Assembly (NCBI GenBank): GCA_003166795.1
Contig: PMUS01000065.1
Span: 41,207-98,829, forward strand
Length of the DNA stretch: 57,623 nucleotides
Direction: 5' to 3'
DNA from: Acidobacteriota bacterium
GTDB lineage: Bacteria; Acidobacteriota; Terriglobia; Acidiferrales; UBA7541
The notes below the pieces were generated by a model. The model did no database searches and had not been told where the DNA came from. It was given only the letters and a program-made list of their open reading frames with translations. A program made the translations under genes and the position numbers. Within the stretch, counting starts at the first letter, position 1; every line of letters begins with the position of its first letter. Shown in pieces: positions 25,141-34,439 of the stretch.

Positions 25141-26250
25141 ATGCCTCGCAGCCTCCAACACGATCGGCAGCTTTTCGGCGTGACGCTGGCGCTGTGCCTG
25201 ATTGGCGCGGTGATGGTGTTCAGCGCCTCGGCCATGACGTCGCGAGAATGGCACGGGAACGCGTACTTTTTTCTGCTGCGCCAACTGGTCTGGGTGGCGT
25301 TCGGGATCGCGGGGATGTTCGGGCTGATGAATACGGACTACCGCAAGCTGCGCCAGCCGCGCGTTATATTCACTGCGCTTTCCGTGACGCTGGTTCTGCT
25401 GATCGCGGTATTTTTCCTCGACCGGTCGCACGCCACGCATCGCTGGATCCGTCTTGGCCCGCTGAGCCTGCAACCCTCGGAAATCGCGAAGCTGGTGATG
25501 ATCGTCTTTCTCGCGTGGTTCCTGGAGAGCAGGCGCGAGCCGCGCGGCGCTGGAATCAACAACGTGACTCACACGCTGCTGCCGGCGATCGGGGCGGTGC
25601 TGCTGATGGTGGCGCTGGTCTATAAAGAACCCGATATGGGTACGGCCTGCATGATTTTCTTTATCGCCGCGGTGATGCTTTTCATCGCGGGGCTGTCGTA
25701 CCGCTACATTGTGGGGGCGGCGATTGCGGCGCTACCGCTGATTTACCTCGCGATTGCCAGCACGCCCTATCGCCTTGAGCGCCTGAAAGCATTTTTATCG
25801 CCCGGCGCCGACCCGCAGGGGCACGGTTTTCAATTGGCACAGTCGCTCATTGCCGTCGGATCGGGCGGATTCACGGGCGTGGGATTGATGGAAAGCCGCC
25901 AGAAATTGTTTTTCTTGCCTGAGGCGCACACGGACTTCATTTTTTCGGTGATCTGCGAGGAAGCGGGTTTCATCGGCGCGGCAGTCGTGCTGGCGCTGTT
26001 TGCGGTGTACGGCTGGCGCGGGTTTGTGGCCGCCATGAAAGCCCCGGACGCATTCGGGAAGTTCTTGGGAGTCGGCATCACGGCGATGGTGATGGGCCAG
26101 GCGTTGATCAATCTGAGCGTCACGCTCGGCCTGCTGCCGACGAAGGGCATTCCGCTGCCATTCATCAGTTACGGAGGATCGAGCCTGCTCGGAATGCTGC
26201 TCGCGACCGGAGTGCTTCTGAACATCAGCCAGCACGCGGATGAGACGTGA
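25141..26250 (+). CDS. ftsW: Septal glycan polymerase FtsW (SEDS family)
   Basis: The 369-residue protein has about ten membrane helices. SEDS signatures include LGPLSLQPSEIAKL, YKEPDMGTA, a loop with SPGADPQGHGFQLAQSLIAVGSGG, HTDFIFSVICEEAGF and LLPTKGIPLPFISYGGSS. FtsW polymerises septal glycan together with FtsI. The stop overlaps the murG GTG by four bases (GTGA). It is slightly short at the N-terminus but complete. Confidence 0.93.
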   Translation: MPRSLQHDRQLFGVTLALCLIGAVMVFSASAMTSREWHGNAYFFLLRQLVWVAFGIAGMFGLMNTDYRKLRQPRVIFTALSVTLVLLIAVFFLDRSHATHRWIRLGPLSLQPSEIAKLVMIVFLAWFLESRREPRGAGINNVTHTLLPAIGAVLLMVALVYKEPDMGTACMIFFIAAVMLFIAGLSYRYIVGAAIAALPLIYLAIASTPYRLERLKAFLSPGADPQGHGFQLAQSLIAVGSGGFTGVGLMESRQKLFFLPEAHTDFIFSVICEEAGFIGAAVVLALFAVYGWRGFVAAMKAPDAFGKFLGVGITAMVMGQALINLSVTLGLLPTKGIPLPFISYGGSSLLGMLLATGVLLNISQHADET

Positions 26251-27329
26251 GCGCGGATGCGAATAGTCTCTTGATAACGGGCGGCGGCACCGGCGGGCAT
26301 GTCTTCCCGGCGCTGGCCGTCGCGCGGGAATGGCTGCGGCGAGGAGAGCGAAGCGTCGTGTTTGTGGGAACCGAGCGCGGGATGGAATCGCGGCTTGTGC
26401 CGCAGGCGGGAATTCCGCTGGAGACGATTCGCGTCGCCGGCCTGAAGGGCATCGGCGGCGCGAAACTTTTGCGCAATGCGGCGATGCTTCCGGCGGGGCT
26501 ATGGGACTCCGAGACGATTATTCGCCGGCACAGCTTTGGCGCGGCGTTCGGCGTCGGCGGTTATGCGTCGGGTCCAATGATGCTGGCCGCGGTGATGCAC
26601 CGGATCCCGAGCGTGCTCTTCGAGCCGAATGTCGAGCCGGGATTCACGAACCGGGTGCTCGCCGGACTTGCGACGCGCATCGCGGTAGCGAACGAGGAAA
26701 CGGCGGCCCGATTCGGGCACAAGGCCGTGGTGACCGGATGCCCGGTACGCAAGGAATTCTTCGCGGTGTCGCCCAAAGAGCACCGCACGCCGTTCCGACT
26801 GCTGATTACGGGCGGCAGCCGCGGCGCGTTGCCGATCAACCGGGCGGTGATTGATTCGCTGGACCGCCTGATGGCCAGAAAAAATGAGCTTTTCATCGTG
26901 CATCAGACCGGCGAACGCGATTATAATGCGGTTCGCGTGGCCTATGCGCGACGCCAATTTCAAGCGGAGGTCGTCCCCTTCATCGAAAATATGGCGGAGA
27001 GGTTTGCCCAGGCCGATCTGATCGTTTGCAGGTCGGGCGCCATCACTGTCGCGGAGGTATCGGCCTCCGGACGCGCCGCCATCTTTATCCCCTTCGGGGC
27101 CTCAACTGACGCACATCAGACCCGCAACGCGCAGGTAATGCAAAGCGCGGGCGCCGCCCGGCTGCTTCCGCAGCACGAGCTGACGCCCGAACGATTGACG
27201 ACCGAAATTTTTTCCCTCCTGGACCAGCCCCGGAGAATTCAAGAGATGGAAGATCGCGCGCGTTCGCTCGCACGCCCGCGCGCAGTCGAGGACATTGTGG
27301 ACGTGATCGAAGGGGTGGTCCGGCAATGA
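26247..27329 (+). CDS. murG: UDP-GlcNAc:lipid I GlcNAc transferase MurG
   Basis: The 360-residue peripheral membrane glycosyltransferase makes lipid II. N-terminal GGGTGGHVFPALAVA is the classic loop, followed by FVGTERGMESRLVPQ. The C-domain has GGSRGALPINRAV, then QADLIVCRSGAITVAEV and IFIPFGASTDAHQTRNA. It starts at GTG overlapping the ftsW stop; the ATG at 27326 of murC overlaps its own stop, so three genes are coupled in series. Confidence 0.94.
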   Translation: MSADANSLLITGGGTGGHVFPALAVAREWLRRGERSVVFVGTERGMESRLVPQAGIPLETIRVAGLKGIGGAKLLRNAAMLPAGLWDSETIIRRHSFGAAFGVGGYASGPMMLAAVMHRIPSVLFEPNVEPGFTNRVLAGLATRIAVANEETAARFGHKAVVTGCPVRKEFFAVSPKEHRTPFRLLITGGSRGALPINRAVIDSLDRLMARKNELFIVHQTGERDYNAVRVAYARRQFQAEVVPFIENMAERFAQADLIVCRSGAITVAEVSASGRAAIFIPFGASTDAHQTRNAQVMQSAGAARLLPQHELTPERLTTEIFSLLDQPRRIQEMEDRARSLARPRAVEDIVDVIEGVVRQ

Positions 27330-28735
27330 GCGTCACGCTCCGCAACTTTCAGCGGATTCATCTGGTGGGCATTGGCGGCAGCGGTATGAATGGCATCGCC
27401 GAGGTCCTGCTGTCGAGCGGATACGCCGTTTCGGGCTCGGATTTGAAGGCCACGTCCATCACCGAGCGCTTGCGCAACCTTGGTGCGACGATTCGCGAGG
27501 GCCACGAGGCGGACAACGTGCACGGCGCCCACGTGGTCGTCGTGTCATCCGCCGTCGCGCCCGATAACGTCGAAATCGTCGAAGCGCACCGGCTGAAAAT
27601 TCCAGTAATTCCGCGAGCGGAAATGCTTGCGGAGCTGATGCGACTGAAATACGGCATCGCGGTTGCCGGCGCACACGGGAAAACGACCACGACTTCGATG
27701 GTCGCCTCAGTGCTCGCGGCCGCGGGACTTGACCCCACATTCGTAGTCGGCGGCCGGGTGAACCATGCGGGAGCCAACGCGCGCGTAGGCCAGGGCGAGT
27801 ACATGGTGGTGGAAGCGGATGAGAGCGACCGCTCGTTCTTGTTGCTCGCGCCGGTGATCGCGGTGGTCACCACAATCGATCGCGAGCATATCGGCCAGTA
27901 CGCCTCGCTCGAAGAGATTCAGGACACGTTTCTGCAGTTCATAAACCGCGTACCGTTTGACGGCTCGGTGGTGCTCTGCGTGGACGACCCGAACGTGCAA
28001 GCGATTCTGCCGCGCGTCAATCGCCCGGTGGTGACTTACGGCACGTCGAGCCAAGCCGATCTGATCATCGGTGACGTCAAGCTCAACGGGCTCTCCAGCC
28101 AGTTCGGCTTGAATTATCACGGTGAAGATCTGGGCGTGTTCAATCTTCCCGCGCCGCCGGGAATTCACAACGTGCGAAATGCCGCGGCTGCCGCGGCCGT
28201 TGGCCTGGTTCTCAATGTGCCGGCGGATTTGATTCGCGAGGGGCTTGCATCGTTCTCGGGAGTCGCGCGGAGATTTGAGATCAAGGGCAAATACTCCGGC
28301 GTGACGCTGATTGACGATTACGGGCATCACCCGGCCGAGATTCGCGCCACGCTGGAAGCGGCGCGCGGATGCGGATTCAAGCGCCTGCTGGTGCTTTTCC
28401 AGCCGCACCGCTATTCGCGCACGCAGCATCTCTGGGAGGATTTCCAAAGCTCGTTCAATCAGGCGGATATCGTGGTGATCACGGACATCTATGCGGCGGG
28501 AGAGGCCCCCATTGACGGCATCACCGGCGAACGCCTGGCCGAAGCCATCACCTCGGCAGGCCACAAAAACGTCGTTTACTCGAGCACTTTGCAGGGTGGC
28601 ATCGAATACATGCTGCGCGAGGCGCGTTCGGGAGACGCGGTGCTGACGATCGGCGCAGGCAGCGTGGGCCGAGTGACCGAGGAACTGGCCATGCTGCTCG
28701 ATGCGAGGGTTACGACGACGCGCCATGCGGATTAA
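27326..28735 (+). CDS. murC: UDP-MurNAc:L-alanine ligase MurC
   Basis: The protein has 469 residues. It opens IHLVGIGGSGMNGIAEVLL and has the P-loop AGAHGKTTTTSMVA, with VVEADESDRSFL and TTIDREHIGQY. The C-domain carries LIDDYGHHPAEIRATL and VLFQPHRYSRTQHLWEDF. It catalyses the first Mur-ligase step, adding L-Ala to UDP-MurNAc. It overlaps murG by four bases, and its last 11 bases overlap the murB start, indicating tight translational coupling. Confidence 0.95.
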   Translation: MSVTLRNFQRIHLVGIGGSGMNGIAEVLLSSGYAVSGSDLKATSITERLRNLGATIREGHEADNVHGAHVVVVSSAVAPDNVEIVEAHRLKIPVIPRAEMLAELMRLKYGIAVAGAHGKTTTTSMVASVLAAAGLDPTFVVGGRVNHAGANARVGQGEYMVVEADESDRSFLLLAPVIAVVTTIDREHIGQYASLEEIQDTFLQFINRVPFDGSVVLCVDDPNVQAILPRVNRPVVTYGTSSQADLIIGDVKLNGLSSQFGLNYHGEDLGVFNLPAPPGIHNVRNAAAAAAVGLVLNVPADLIREGLASFSGVARRFEIKGKYSGVTLIDDYGHHPAEIRATLEAARGCGFKRLLVLFQPHRYSRTQHLWEDFQSSFNQADIVVITDIYAAGEAPIDGITGERLAEAITSAGHKNVVYSSTLQGGIEYMLREARSGDAVLTIGAGSVGRVTEELAMLLDARVTTTRHAD

Positions 28736-29630
28736 CGACAAGGCGGCGGCGCGATTGAAAGAGCTTGGCATCGAATTGCGCCAGGGCATTTCGCTGGCGG
28801 AGGAGACATCGCTCGGAATCGGGGGCGCGACTGACGAGATTTTGCTGGGGCGCTACGAGTCGATTCCGGAGGTGATGCGCCTGCTTGCGGACGAACATAT
28901 TCCGCACCGGTTTCTGGGCGGCGGCACGAACGTGCTGATCGTGGATGGCGAGCTGCCCTGGGTGGTGCTGCATCTGCCCACGGCGAAGCCGGGGATGCGA
29001 GTGGAAGGCAACGCGGCGTACGTGGATGCATCGGCCGATCTGGGGGGCATGGTGACGTTCTGCGCGAAGCACGACCTGGGAGGCATGGAAGGCCTGATCG
29101 GCGTGCCGGGCAGCGTTGGCGGCGCTCTGCGGATGAACGCAGGGGCATATGGGACGCAAATTGGCCCGCACGTGCGCGAGGTGGAACTCTATCGGGCGGC
29201 GTCGGGACAAATTGAGACGCTGCGCGGCAGCGATATCCGTTTCGATTACCGGCACACGTCGTTCGCGCCCGACGACCTGATGCTGCGCGTGAAGCTCGAG
29301 CTGCCGCCAAAGCCGTTCAAGGAAATTATCGCCGGCATCAAAGTGTGCAACGAGAAGCGGAGGGCGAGCCAGCCGCTGAATCAGAAAAGCGCCGGCTGCA
29401 TTTTCAAGAATCCCGCCGGCGGGTCGGCGGGCCGGATGATTGACGAACTCGGCCTGAAGGGCCACCGCGTGGGAGATGCGATGGTGAGCGACCGGCACGC
29501 CAACTTTTTTGTGAATGCCGGGCACGCGAGCTGCTCCGACATGCTGAAATTGATTGACGACGTGCGCGAGCGCGTGCGAGGCGCGTACGGCATGGAACTC
29601 GAGAACGAGGTAATTGTCTGGCGAAACTGA
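28725..29630 (+). CDS. murB: UDP-N-acetylenolpyruvoylglucosamine reductase MurB
   Basis: The protein has 301 residues from the ATG at 28725, inside the end of murC. FAD-binding motifs are LGGGTNVLIVDGELP, LIGVPGSVGGALRMNAGAYG and, near the end, KSAGCIFKNPAGGSAG, followed by MIDELGLKGHRVGDAMVSDRHANF. The conserved Ser/Glu proton-relay region is intact, with the C-terminal ELENEVIVW. It looks like a type II MurB (no long insertion). It reduces the enolpyruvyl adduct to UDP-MurNAc. ftsQ follows after five bases. Confidence 0.94.
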   Translation: MRINDKAAARLKELGIELRQGISLAEETSLGIGGATDEILLGRYESIPEVMRLLADEHIPHRFLGGGTNVLIVDGELPWVVLHLPTAKPGMRVEGNAAYVDASADLGGMVTFCAKHDLGGMEGLIGVPGSVGGALRMNAGAYGTQIGPHVREVELYRAASGQIETLRGSDIRFDYRHTSFAPDDLMLRVKLELPPKPFKEIIAGIKVCNEKRRASQPLNQKSAGCIFKNPAGGSAGRMIDELGLKGHRVGDAMVSDRHANFFVNAGHASCSDMLKLIDDVRERVRGAYGMELENEVIVWRN

Positions 29631-29635
29631 AAGCC

Positions 29636-30574
29636 ATGGACGCGGACGCCTATCCCCAGGAACTTCTGGCGGACGAAGAGCCGAAGTATCTTCGCCGGCA
29701 GAAGCCGCTGGAGATCAAGCGGCGGAAATTTGGCCGCAAGGCGTGGAGCACGTATCTGCGCGTGGCCGTGTGGGTTGTCACGGGCGCCGCGGCCTCGTCG
29801 GCAGCGTACGAGCTGGCGCATTTTCTGCTGGCTGCTCCGGAAATGGAGCTCGTTCATCCCGAGCAGATCGCTCTCAAGGGCAACCACAACGTCACGCCCG
29901 CAAGCGTGCTCGAAATTTTTGCAGCCGACCGTGGCAAGAGCGTCCTGCGAATACCTTTAGACGAACGGCGGCGGCAAATCGAAGCGCTTCCCTGGATCGA
30001 GGAAGCAACTGTGCGGCGCGCGCTCCCGAATCGGGTTGAAGTCGAAATCACTGAGCGAACACCGGTGGCATTCGTGCGCGAAGCGAACGATATGGCGCTA
30101 GTGGATGCGCACGGCGTAATCCTCGAGCGCCCGGTCGAGGGCAATTTTCATTTTCCCGTTGTGACCGGAATCGGCGCAGATACGGCGCTGGAGGACCGCG
30201 AGAAGCGCATGCAGCTTTTTTCGGGCTTCGCGCAGCAGATCGAAACCGTGCACGCGGGCGCGCTCGACCAAGTCAGTGAAGTGGATTTGGCGGACGATGA
30301 TGACGTGCGCGCCACGTTGACCGGCCTCGGAGGCGACACAGCCGGGAGCCAGGCCGATGCTCCCGTGCTCGTGTATTTCGGCAACAGCGATTTCGCGGGC
30401 AAGTATCAGACGCTCGTCGAGGATATCGGCCAGTGGCGCGCGAAGGCGGGACCGATTGAGTCGGTGGATCTGCGATTCAGCCGTGAGGCGGTGGTGAACC
30501 AGGATAGGACTGTCTTGGCGCAGCAACGCCCACCCAAACCAGCAGTCGCGCGAGCGGTGAAGAAATCGAACTGA
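29636..30574 (+). CDS. ftsQ: Cell division protein FtsQ (POTRA domain)
   Basis: The protein has 312 residues. A basic cytoplasmic tail (RRQKPLEIKRRKFGRK) precedes one membrane helix (~41-62). The POTRA domain begins near 75 (IALKGNHNVTPASVLEIF). The FtsQ domain follows, with LPWIEEATVRRALPNRVEVEITERTPVAFV. The C-terminus is basic. FtsQ recruits FtsL/FtsB to the septum. In many Gram-negatives ddl precedes ftsQ; here murB does, with no ddl. Confidence 0.9.
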   Translation: MDADAYPQELLADEEPKYLRRQKPLEIKRRKFGRKAWSTYLRVAVWVVTGAAASSAAYELAHFLLAAPEMELVHPEQIALKGNHNVTPASVLEIFAADRGKSVLRIPLDERRRQIEALPWIEEATVRRALPNRVEVEITERTPVAFVREANDMALVDAHGVILERPVEGNFHFPVVTGIGADTALEDREKRMQLFSGFAQQIETVHAGALDQVSEVDLADDDDVRATLTGLGGDTAGSQADAPVLVYFGNSDFAGKYQTLVEDIGQWRAKAGPIESVDLRFSREAVVNQDRTVLAQQRPPKPAVARAVKKSN

Positions 30575-30616
30575 CAGTTTCCCGGTGATGGAGCGGTCGC
30601 GATAAGAGGAGCGGGC

Positions 30617-31831
30617 TTGACGAAGAAAGAACGGCACATTGTGGCGCTTGATATCGGCAGCACGAAGACCTGCGCGTTGATTGGCGAAATGGATGACGAA
30701 GGCGGCGTGAAATTCGCGGCGCTGGGTGCGGCGGAGTCCAAGGGCTGGCGGAAGGGCCAAATCGTAAACCTCGATCTCGCCGTCAGCTCGATTCGCCGGG
30801 CGGTGGAGGTAGCGGAGACGATTGTCGGCGTGCCTGTGGAATCGGCGATGATCGGCGTAGCAGGCGGCCATGTGCGCGGGATCAACAGCCGCGGCGGCAT
30901 TACCGTGGGCGCGAGGCCGCGAGACGTCCAGCGGGACGACGTCCGCCGCGCTATCGAGGCGGCGCGCGGGATCACTCTGCCGGAGGACCGCGAGGTTCTG
31001 CACGTGTTGCCGCAGGAATTTTCGCTCGACGCGCAGGACAATATCCGCGACGCAATCGGAATGGTCGGCCAGCGCCTTGAGGCGAACGTGCATATTGTCA
31101 CGGCGTCCGGCACAGCCACGCAGAATATCGTGACGGCGGTAAACCGGGCAGGCGTGCGCGTGGACGACACGGTGCTAGAGCCATTCGCCGCGGCCGAAGC
31201 GTGCCTCACGCAGGACGAACGCGAGCTGGGCGCATGCCTGCTCGATATCGGCGGCGGCACAACCGAGCTGATCGCGTACGCGGGAGGCGTGGTGCGGCAC
31301 ACGGCGGCGGTCCCGGTCGGCGGCGACCATTTCACGAACGACCTCGCCGTCGGGCTGCGGACTCCGATCCCAGAAGCGGAAAAGATCAAGCGCGAGCATG
31401 CGCAGGCATTCCGCGAACACCTGACCGAAGATTTCCCTATTGAGATTGCCAGCGTGGGCGACCGCCCGCCGCGAACTGTGTTCGCTCGGATGCTGGCCGA
31501 TATCGTGGGTCCGCGCGCCCAGGAACTGCTGATGCTCATCCGCGACGAAATGCGCCGCGGCGGTGTTGAGTCGCAAATCCCCGCTGGAATAATTCTCACC
31601 GGCGGCGGATCGCAGCTCCGCGGGCTGCCGGAGCTGGCCGAAAAGATATTCAACCTGCCGGTACGGACGGCGGTACCGCGAGGTCTCGCGGGGATGAGCG
31701 AAGAGGTTTCCCGGCCCGAGTATTCAACCGCGGTGGGACTGGTTCTCTACGGGGCGCGCACGCGACGCCTCGCCGGAGCTCGTCCTGCGGGTTTCATGGG
31801 CAAGCTGAAAAGCATGTTTGCAGGGGCGTGA
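30617..31831 (+). CDS. ftsA: Cell division protein FtsA
   Basis: The 404-residue actin-like ATPase starts at TTG with GAGGAG about six bases upstream. Motifs: VALDIGSTKTCALIGE (phosphate 1), GGGTTELIAYAGG (phosphate 2) and ILTGGGSQLRGLPELAE (adenosine). The SHS2/1C domain lies between ~85 and 165. The tail GFMGKLKSMFAGA is the expected amphipathic membrane anchor. FtsA tethers FtsZ to the membrane; ftsZ follows 58 bases later. Confidence 0.95.
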   Translation: MTKKERHIVALDIGSTKTCALIGEMDDEGGVKFAALGAAESKGWRKGQIVNLDLAVSSIRRAVEVAETIVGVPVESAMIGVAGGHVRGINSRGGITVGARPRDVQRDDVRRAIEAARGITLPEDREVLHVLPQEFSLDAQDNIRDAIGMVGQRLEANVHIVTASGTATQNIVTAVNRAGVRVDDTVLEPFAAAEACLTQDERELGACLLDIGGGTTELIAYAGGVVRHTAAVPVGGDHFTNDLAVGLRTPIPEAEKIKREHAQAFREHLTEDFPIEIASVGDRPPRTVFARMLADIVGPRAQELLMLIRDEMRRGGVESQIPAGIILTGGGSQLRGLPELAEKIFNLPVRTAVPRGLAGMSEEVSRPEYSTAVGLVLYGARTRRLAGARPAGFMGKLKSMFAGA

Positions 31832-31889
31832 CATTTTGGCGTAGCAAAATTCGCAATTCGCGACACAGTTCAAGACTGAGGGAGGAATC

Positions 31890-33065
31890 ATGGCACCGAA
31901 AGAATCGAGCATCCGAGTTTCATTCAGTGAAGAGGCACAGGACGGCGCCAGAATCAAAGTGATCGGCGTGGGAGGGGGCGGATCGAACGCCGTCAACCGC
32001 ATGATCCGCGCCAAAGTCGAGGGCGTCGAATTCATCGCCGCCAATACCGACTTGCAAGCCCTAAAACTTTCGCAGGCGCCGGTGAAGCTGCAGCTTGGCG
32101 CGAAGCTGACGAAGGGGCTGGGCGCGGGCGCGAATCCCGAGGTCGGGCGCAAGGCGGCGCTCGAGGATACGGAGAAAATTCTCGAAGCCTTGGACGGTTC
32201 GGACATGGTGTTTGTCACGGCCGGGCTCGGCGGGGGCACCGGCAGCGGCGCGGCGCCGGTGGTGGCGAATCTGGCAAGCGAGCTCGGCGCTCTCACGGTG
32301 GCGGTTGTGACGAAGCCGTTTGCATTCGAGGGCAAGCGGCGCATGCAGCAGGCCGAGCAGGCGCTGAACGAGCTGGTCGGATGCGTGGACACCGTGATCG
32401 TGATCCCGAACGAGCGGCTGATGGAGTGCGTCGAGCAGGGCACGAGTTTCTTCGAGGCGTTCCGCATCGCCGACGACATCCTGCGTCAGGCCGTGCAGGG
32501 AATTTCCGACATCATTACGATTCCTGGAATCATCAATCGCGACTTCGCGGACGTGAAAACAATTATGTCCGGCCAGGGCTACGCGGTGATGGGCACGGCG
32601 GTCGCGTCGGGATCGAACCGCGCGATTGACGCCGCGAACCGCGCCATCAATAGCCCGCTGCTCGAGGACAATTGCATCAACGGCGCGCAGGGAATCCTGA
32701 TCAACGTCACCGGATCGTCCAGCCTCTCGCTGCATGAAATTCACGAGGCTTCGTCCATCATTCAAAAAGCCGCGCACGAGAACGCGAACATCATCTTCGG
32801 CGCGGTGCAGGATGACGCGATGAAGGAATCGGTGAAGATCACGGTGATCGCCGCGGGTTTCCGCGAAGTGGCCGGCAAGAAGACGAATACGCGGCCATCG
32901 TATCTGCCGAAGACGTGGAAATCGGAACGCGAAGCCACCGTCGCTCCGCCGCAGACAAATGTGGTGCAGCAGGTCGCCCGCAACGTCAGCGACGTCGTGC
33001 CGGAAATGCCGGCCGACGACCTCGACGTGCCGACCTTCTTGCGGCGGCAGGCGCAGAAGGCCTAG
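31890..33065 (+). CDS. ftsZ: Cell division GTPase FtsZ
   Basis: The protein has 391 residues with a strong ribosome-binding site (GAGGGAGGAATC before ATG). It has the tubulin-type loop [14 protein letters not shown] (112-125), [17 protein letters not shown] at the N-terminus and NTDLQAL. T7-loop residues are in [13 protein letters not shown]. The C-terminal tail [16 protein letters not shown] is the FtsA/ZipA-binding peptide. It forms the division ring and is the last gene of the dcw cluster. A worn hairpin 24 bases later may be the terminator. Confidence 0.97.
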   Translation: MAPKESSIRVSFSEEAQDGARIKVIGVGGGGSNAVNRMIRAKVEGVEFIAANTDLQALKLSQAPVKLQLGAKLTKGLGAGANPEVGRKAALEDTEKILEALDGSDMVFVTAGLGGGTGSGAAPVVANLASELGALTVAVVTKPFAFEGKRRMQQAEQALNELVGCVDTVIVIPNERLMECVEQGTSFFEAFRIADDILRQAVQGISDIITIPGIINRDFADVKTIMSGQGYAVMGTAVASGSNRAIDAANRAINSPLLEDNCINGAQGILINVTGSSSLSLHEIHEASSIIQKAAHENANIIFGAVQDDAMKESVKITVIAAGFREVAGKKTNTRPSYLPKTWKSEREATVAPPQTNVVQQVARNVSDVVPEMPADDLDVPTFLRRQAQKA

Positions 33066-33088
33066 CGCATCAATTTGGCGGGAAGGAG

Positions 33089-33109
33089 GGGCGCGGCTAG
33101 CGGCGTCCC
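33089..33109. repeat. Worn palindromic element after ftsZ
   Basis: A hairpin-like stretch (GGGCGCGGC-TA-GCGGCGTCCC with one bulged T and one mismatch) followed by TAC. It has the GGGCGC...CCCTAC frame of the palindromic repeats but not their GCCAAGCA flank. It may end ftsZ transcription. Confidence 0.4.
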
Positions 33110-33161
33110 TACAATCCTCGGGTGTTTTCATCCTGCATGCGTCCCGGTATAGACTTCCGGA

Positions 33162-33572
33162 ATGGGCGCCATCATTCGAATTCAGCGCGAGGTTGCCGAG
33201 GAGTTAGGGAAACGCGCGCTGCAGGAAACAAAGCTGGAGTGCTGCGGACTTCTTGCTGGTAGCGGCGGCGTGGTCACATACGTCTTCCCGGCGGAAAATG
33301 TGGCTAGCGAGCCCGCGAAGAGCTACGAGATTGCGCCCAAAGAAATCTTCCGGATGATGCGGGAATTCCGCGCCGCGGGGCTGGAGTTTCTCGGCATCTA
33401 CCATTCGCATCCCGACGGCAAAAACGAGCCATCCACGCGGGATATCGAGCTTGCATACTATTCGGAGGAAACCTACTTTATCCTCTCACCGCGCCGCGAT
33501 GCGGCGAAGCCCGTGCGTGCCTTTTCGATTCGTGATGGACGTGTTGTCGAACTCGAAATTCAGATCGTCTAA
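33162..33572 (+). CDS. M67-family JAMM/MPN+ metallopeptidase
   Basis: The 136-residue single-domain protein carries the complete zinc JAMM motif H81-S-H83-P, then PSTRD with Asp94, and a candidate catalytic Glu26 in LECCGLLAG. JAMM peptidases cleave next to the C-terminal glycine of ubiquitin-like or ThiS/CysO-type sulphur-carrier proteins. No sulphur-carrier or ubiquitin-like gene is visible here, so the substrate is unknown. It follows ftsZ by 96 bases, and its stop overlaps that of the convergent phosphatase by three bases. Confidence 0.87.
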   Translation: MGAIIRIQREVAEELGKRALQETKLECCGLLAGSGGVVTYVFPAENVASEPAKSYEIAPKEIFRMMREFRAAGLEFLGIYHSHPDGKNEPSTRDIELAYYSEETYFILSPRRDAAKPVRAFSIRDGRVVELEIQIV

Positions 33573-34339
33573 CCCCGAACCTTCAGCACGACGGTGGTGA
33601 TGTCGTCCTGCTGCTCGCTGCCGCCTTCGCAGAACTGGCGCGCCTCCTCGAAAAGCAATGTCAGCGAATCTTCGGCGGTCCTGCAGCGGCACTGCAGCCA
33701 TGTATCCTGGAGCCTTTCCCAGCTGAAATCCTTATCGTGACGGTCGCGAAGTTCGTGGAGTCCGTCCGTGGCGAACAGCACGGCGTCGCCGGGGAAAAGT
33801 TCGACGCAATGGCTGTCGTACGTAGCCCCGGGGAAAATACCGGAAGGCAATCCGCCTTCGCCAAGCGGCCTGCAGCCGGATTCGGACACCAGCAGCGGTT
33901 GCGGCATGCCGGCGTTTGAGAAAGTCAATTTACGCGAGGCGGGATCAAATATCGCGTACAGCGTGGTGGCATATCGCCCAGTCACGGGCCGCACCAGCAT
34001 GCGGTTGTTCAGGAGCGCGAGCGATTCGGCAGTGCTGGAGCCGGTCTTGTGCAAGCCGCGCAAGAGGCCCATTACGAGCGCCGCATAGAGCGCGGCCGGA
34101 AGGCCCTTGCCGACGACGTCGCCGATGTACAGCCCCACTTGACCATCCGGCAGCTCGAAAAAGTCCGCGAAATCTCCCCCAACGCCGGCATACGGCGAAA
34201 ATCGGTACGCGATTTCGAACGAAGGCGCCTCGAGCGAGCAGGCAGGCAAGAGCGAATACTGAATTTGGCGAGCCTCCTCGCGTTCAAATCGAGTGACCGG
34301 ACCAGCGAAGCGTTCATCGAGAGAGGACTGCAGCCCCAT
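33569..34339 (-). CDS. SpoIIE/RsbU-type PP2C serine phosphatase
   Basis: The 256-residue protein is essentially one PP2C-like phosphatase domain. Metal-binding acidic motifs are GVGGDFADFFELPDGQVG, IGDVVGKGLPAAL, LLFATDGLHELRD and the C-terminal QQDDITTVVLKV. No sensor domain precedes it beyond a ~30-residue helix (ERFAGPVTRFEREEARQIQYSLLP). Such enzymes dephosphorylate anti-anti-sigma factors in partner-switching. No STAS or anti-sigma kinase gene adjoins it, so its partner lies elsewhere. The ATG start at 34339 is clear. Confidence 0.88.
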   Translation of the reverse strand: MGLQSSLDERFAGPVTRFEREEARQIQYSLLPACSLEAPSFEIAYRFSPYAGVGGDFADFFELPDGQVGLYIGDVVGKGLPAALYAALVMGLLRGLHKTGSSTAESLALLNNRMLVRPVTGRYATTLYAIFDPASRKLTFSNAGMPQPLLVSESGCRPLGEGGLPSGIFPGATYDSHCVELFPGDAVLFATDGLHELRDRHDKDFSWERLQDTWLQCRCRTAEDSLTLLFEEARQFCEGGSEQQDDITTVVLKVRG

Positions 34340-34439
34340 CCTATGATTGTCTAACGGTTCGGAGTCGAAAGGGATGAGAGATTCTTAATGGTTATCTTGC
34401 GGGGCGTGGTGAGAGAGCGCGGATTCGAGCGCAAAGGGC

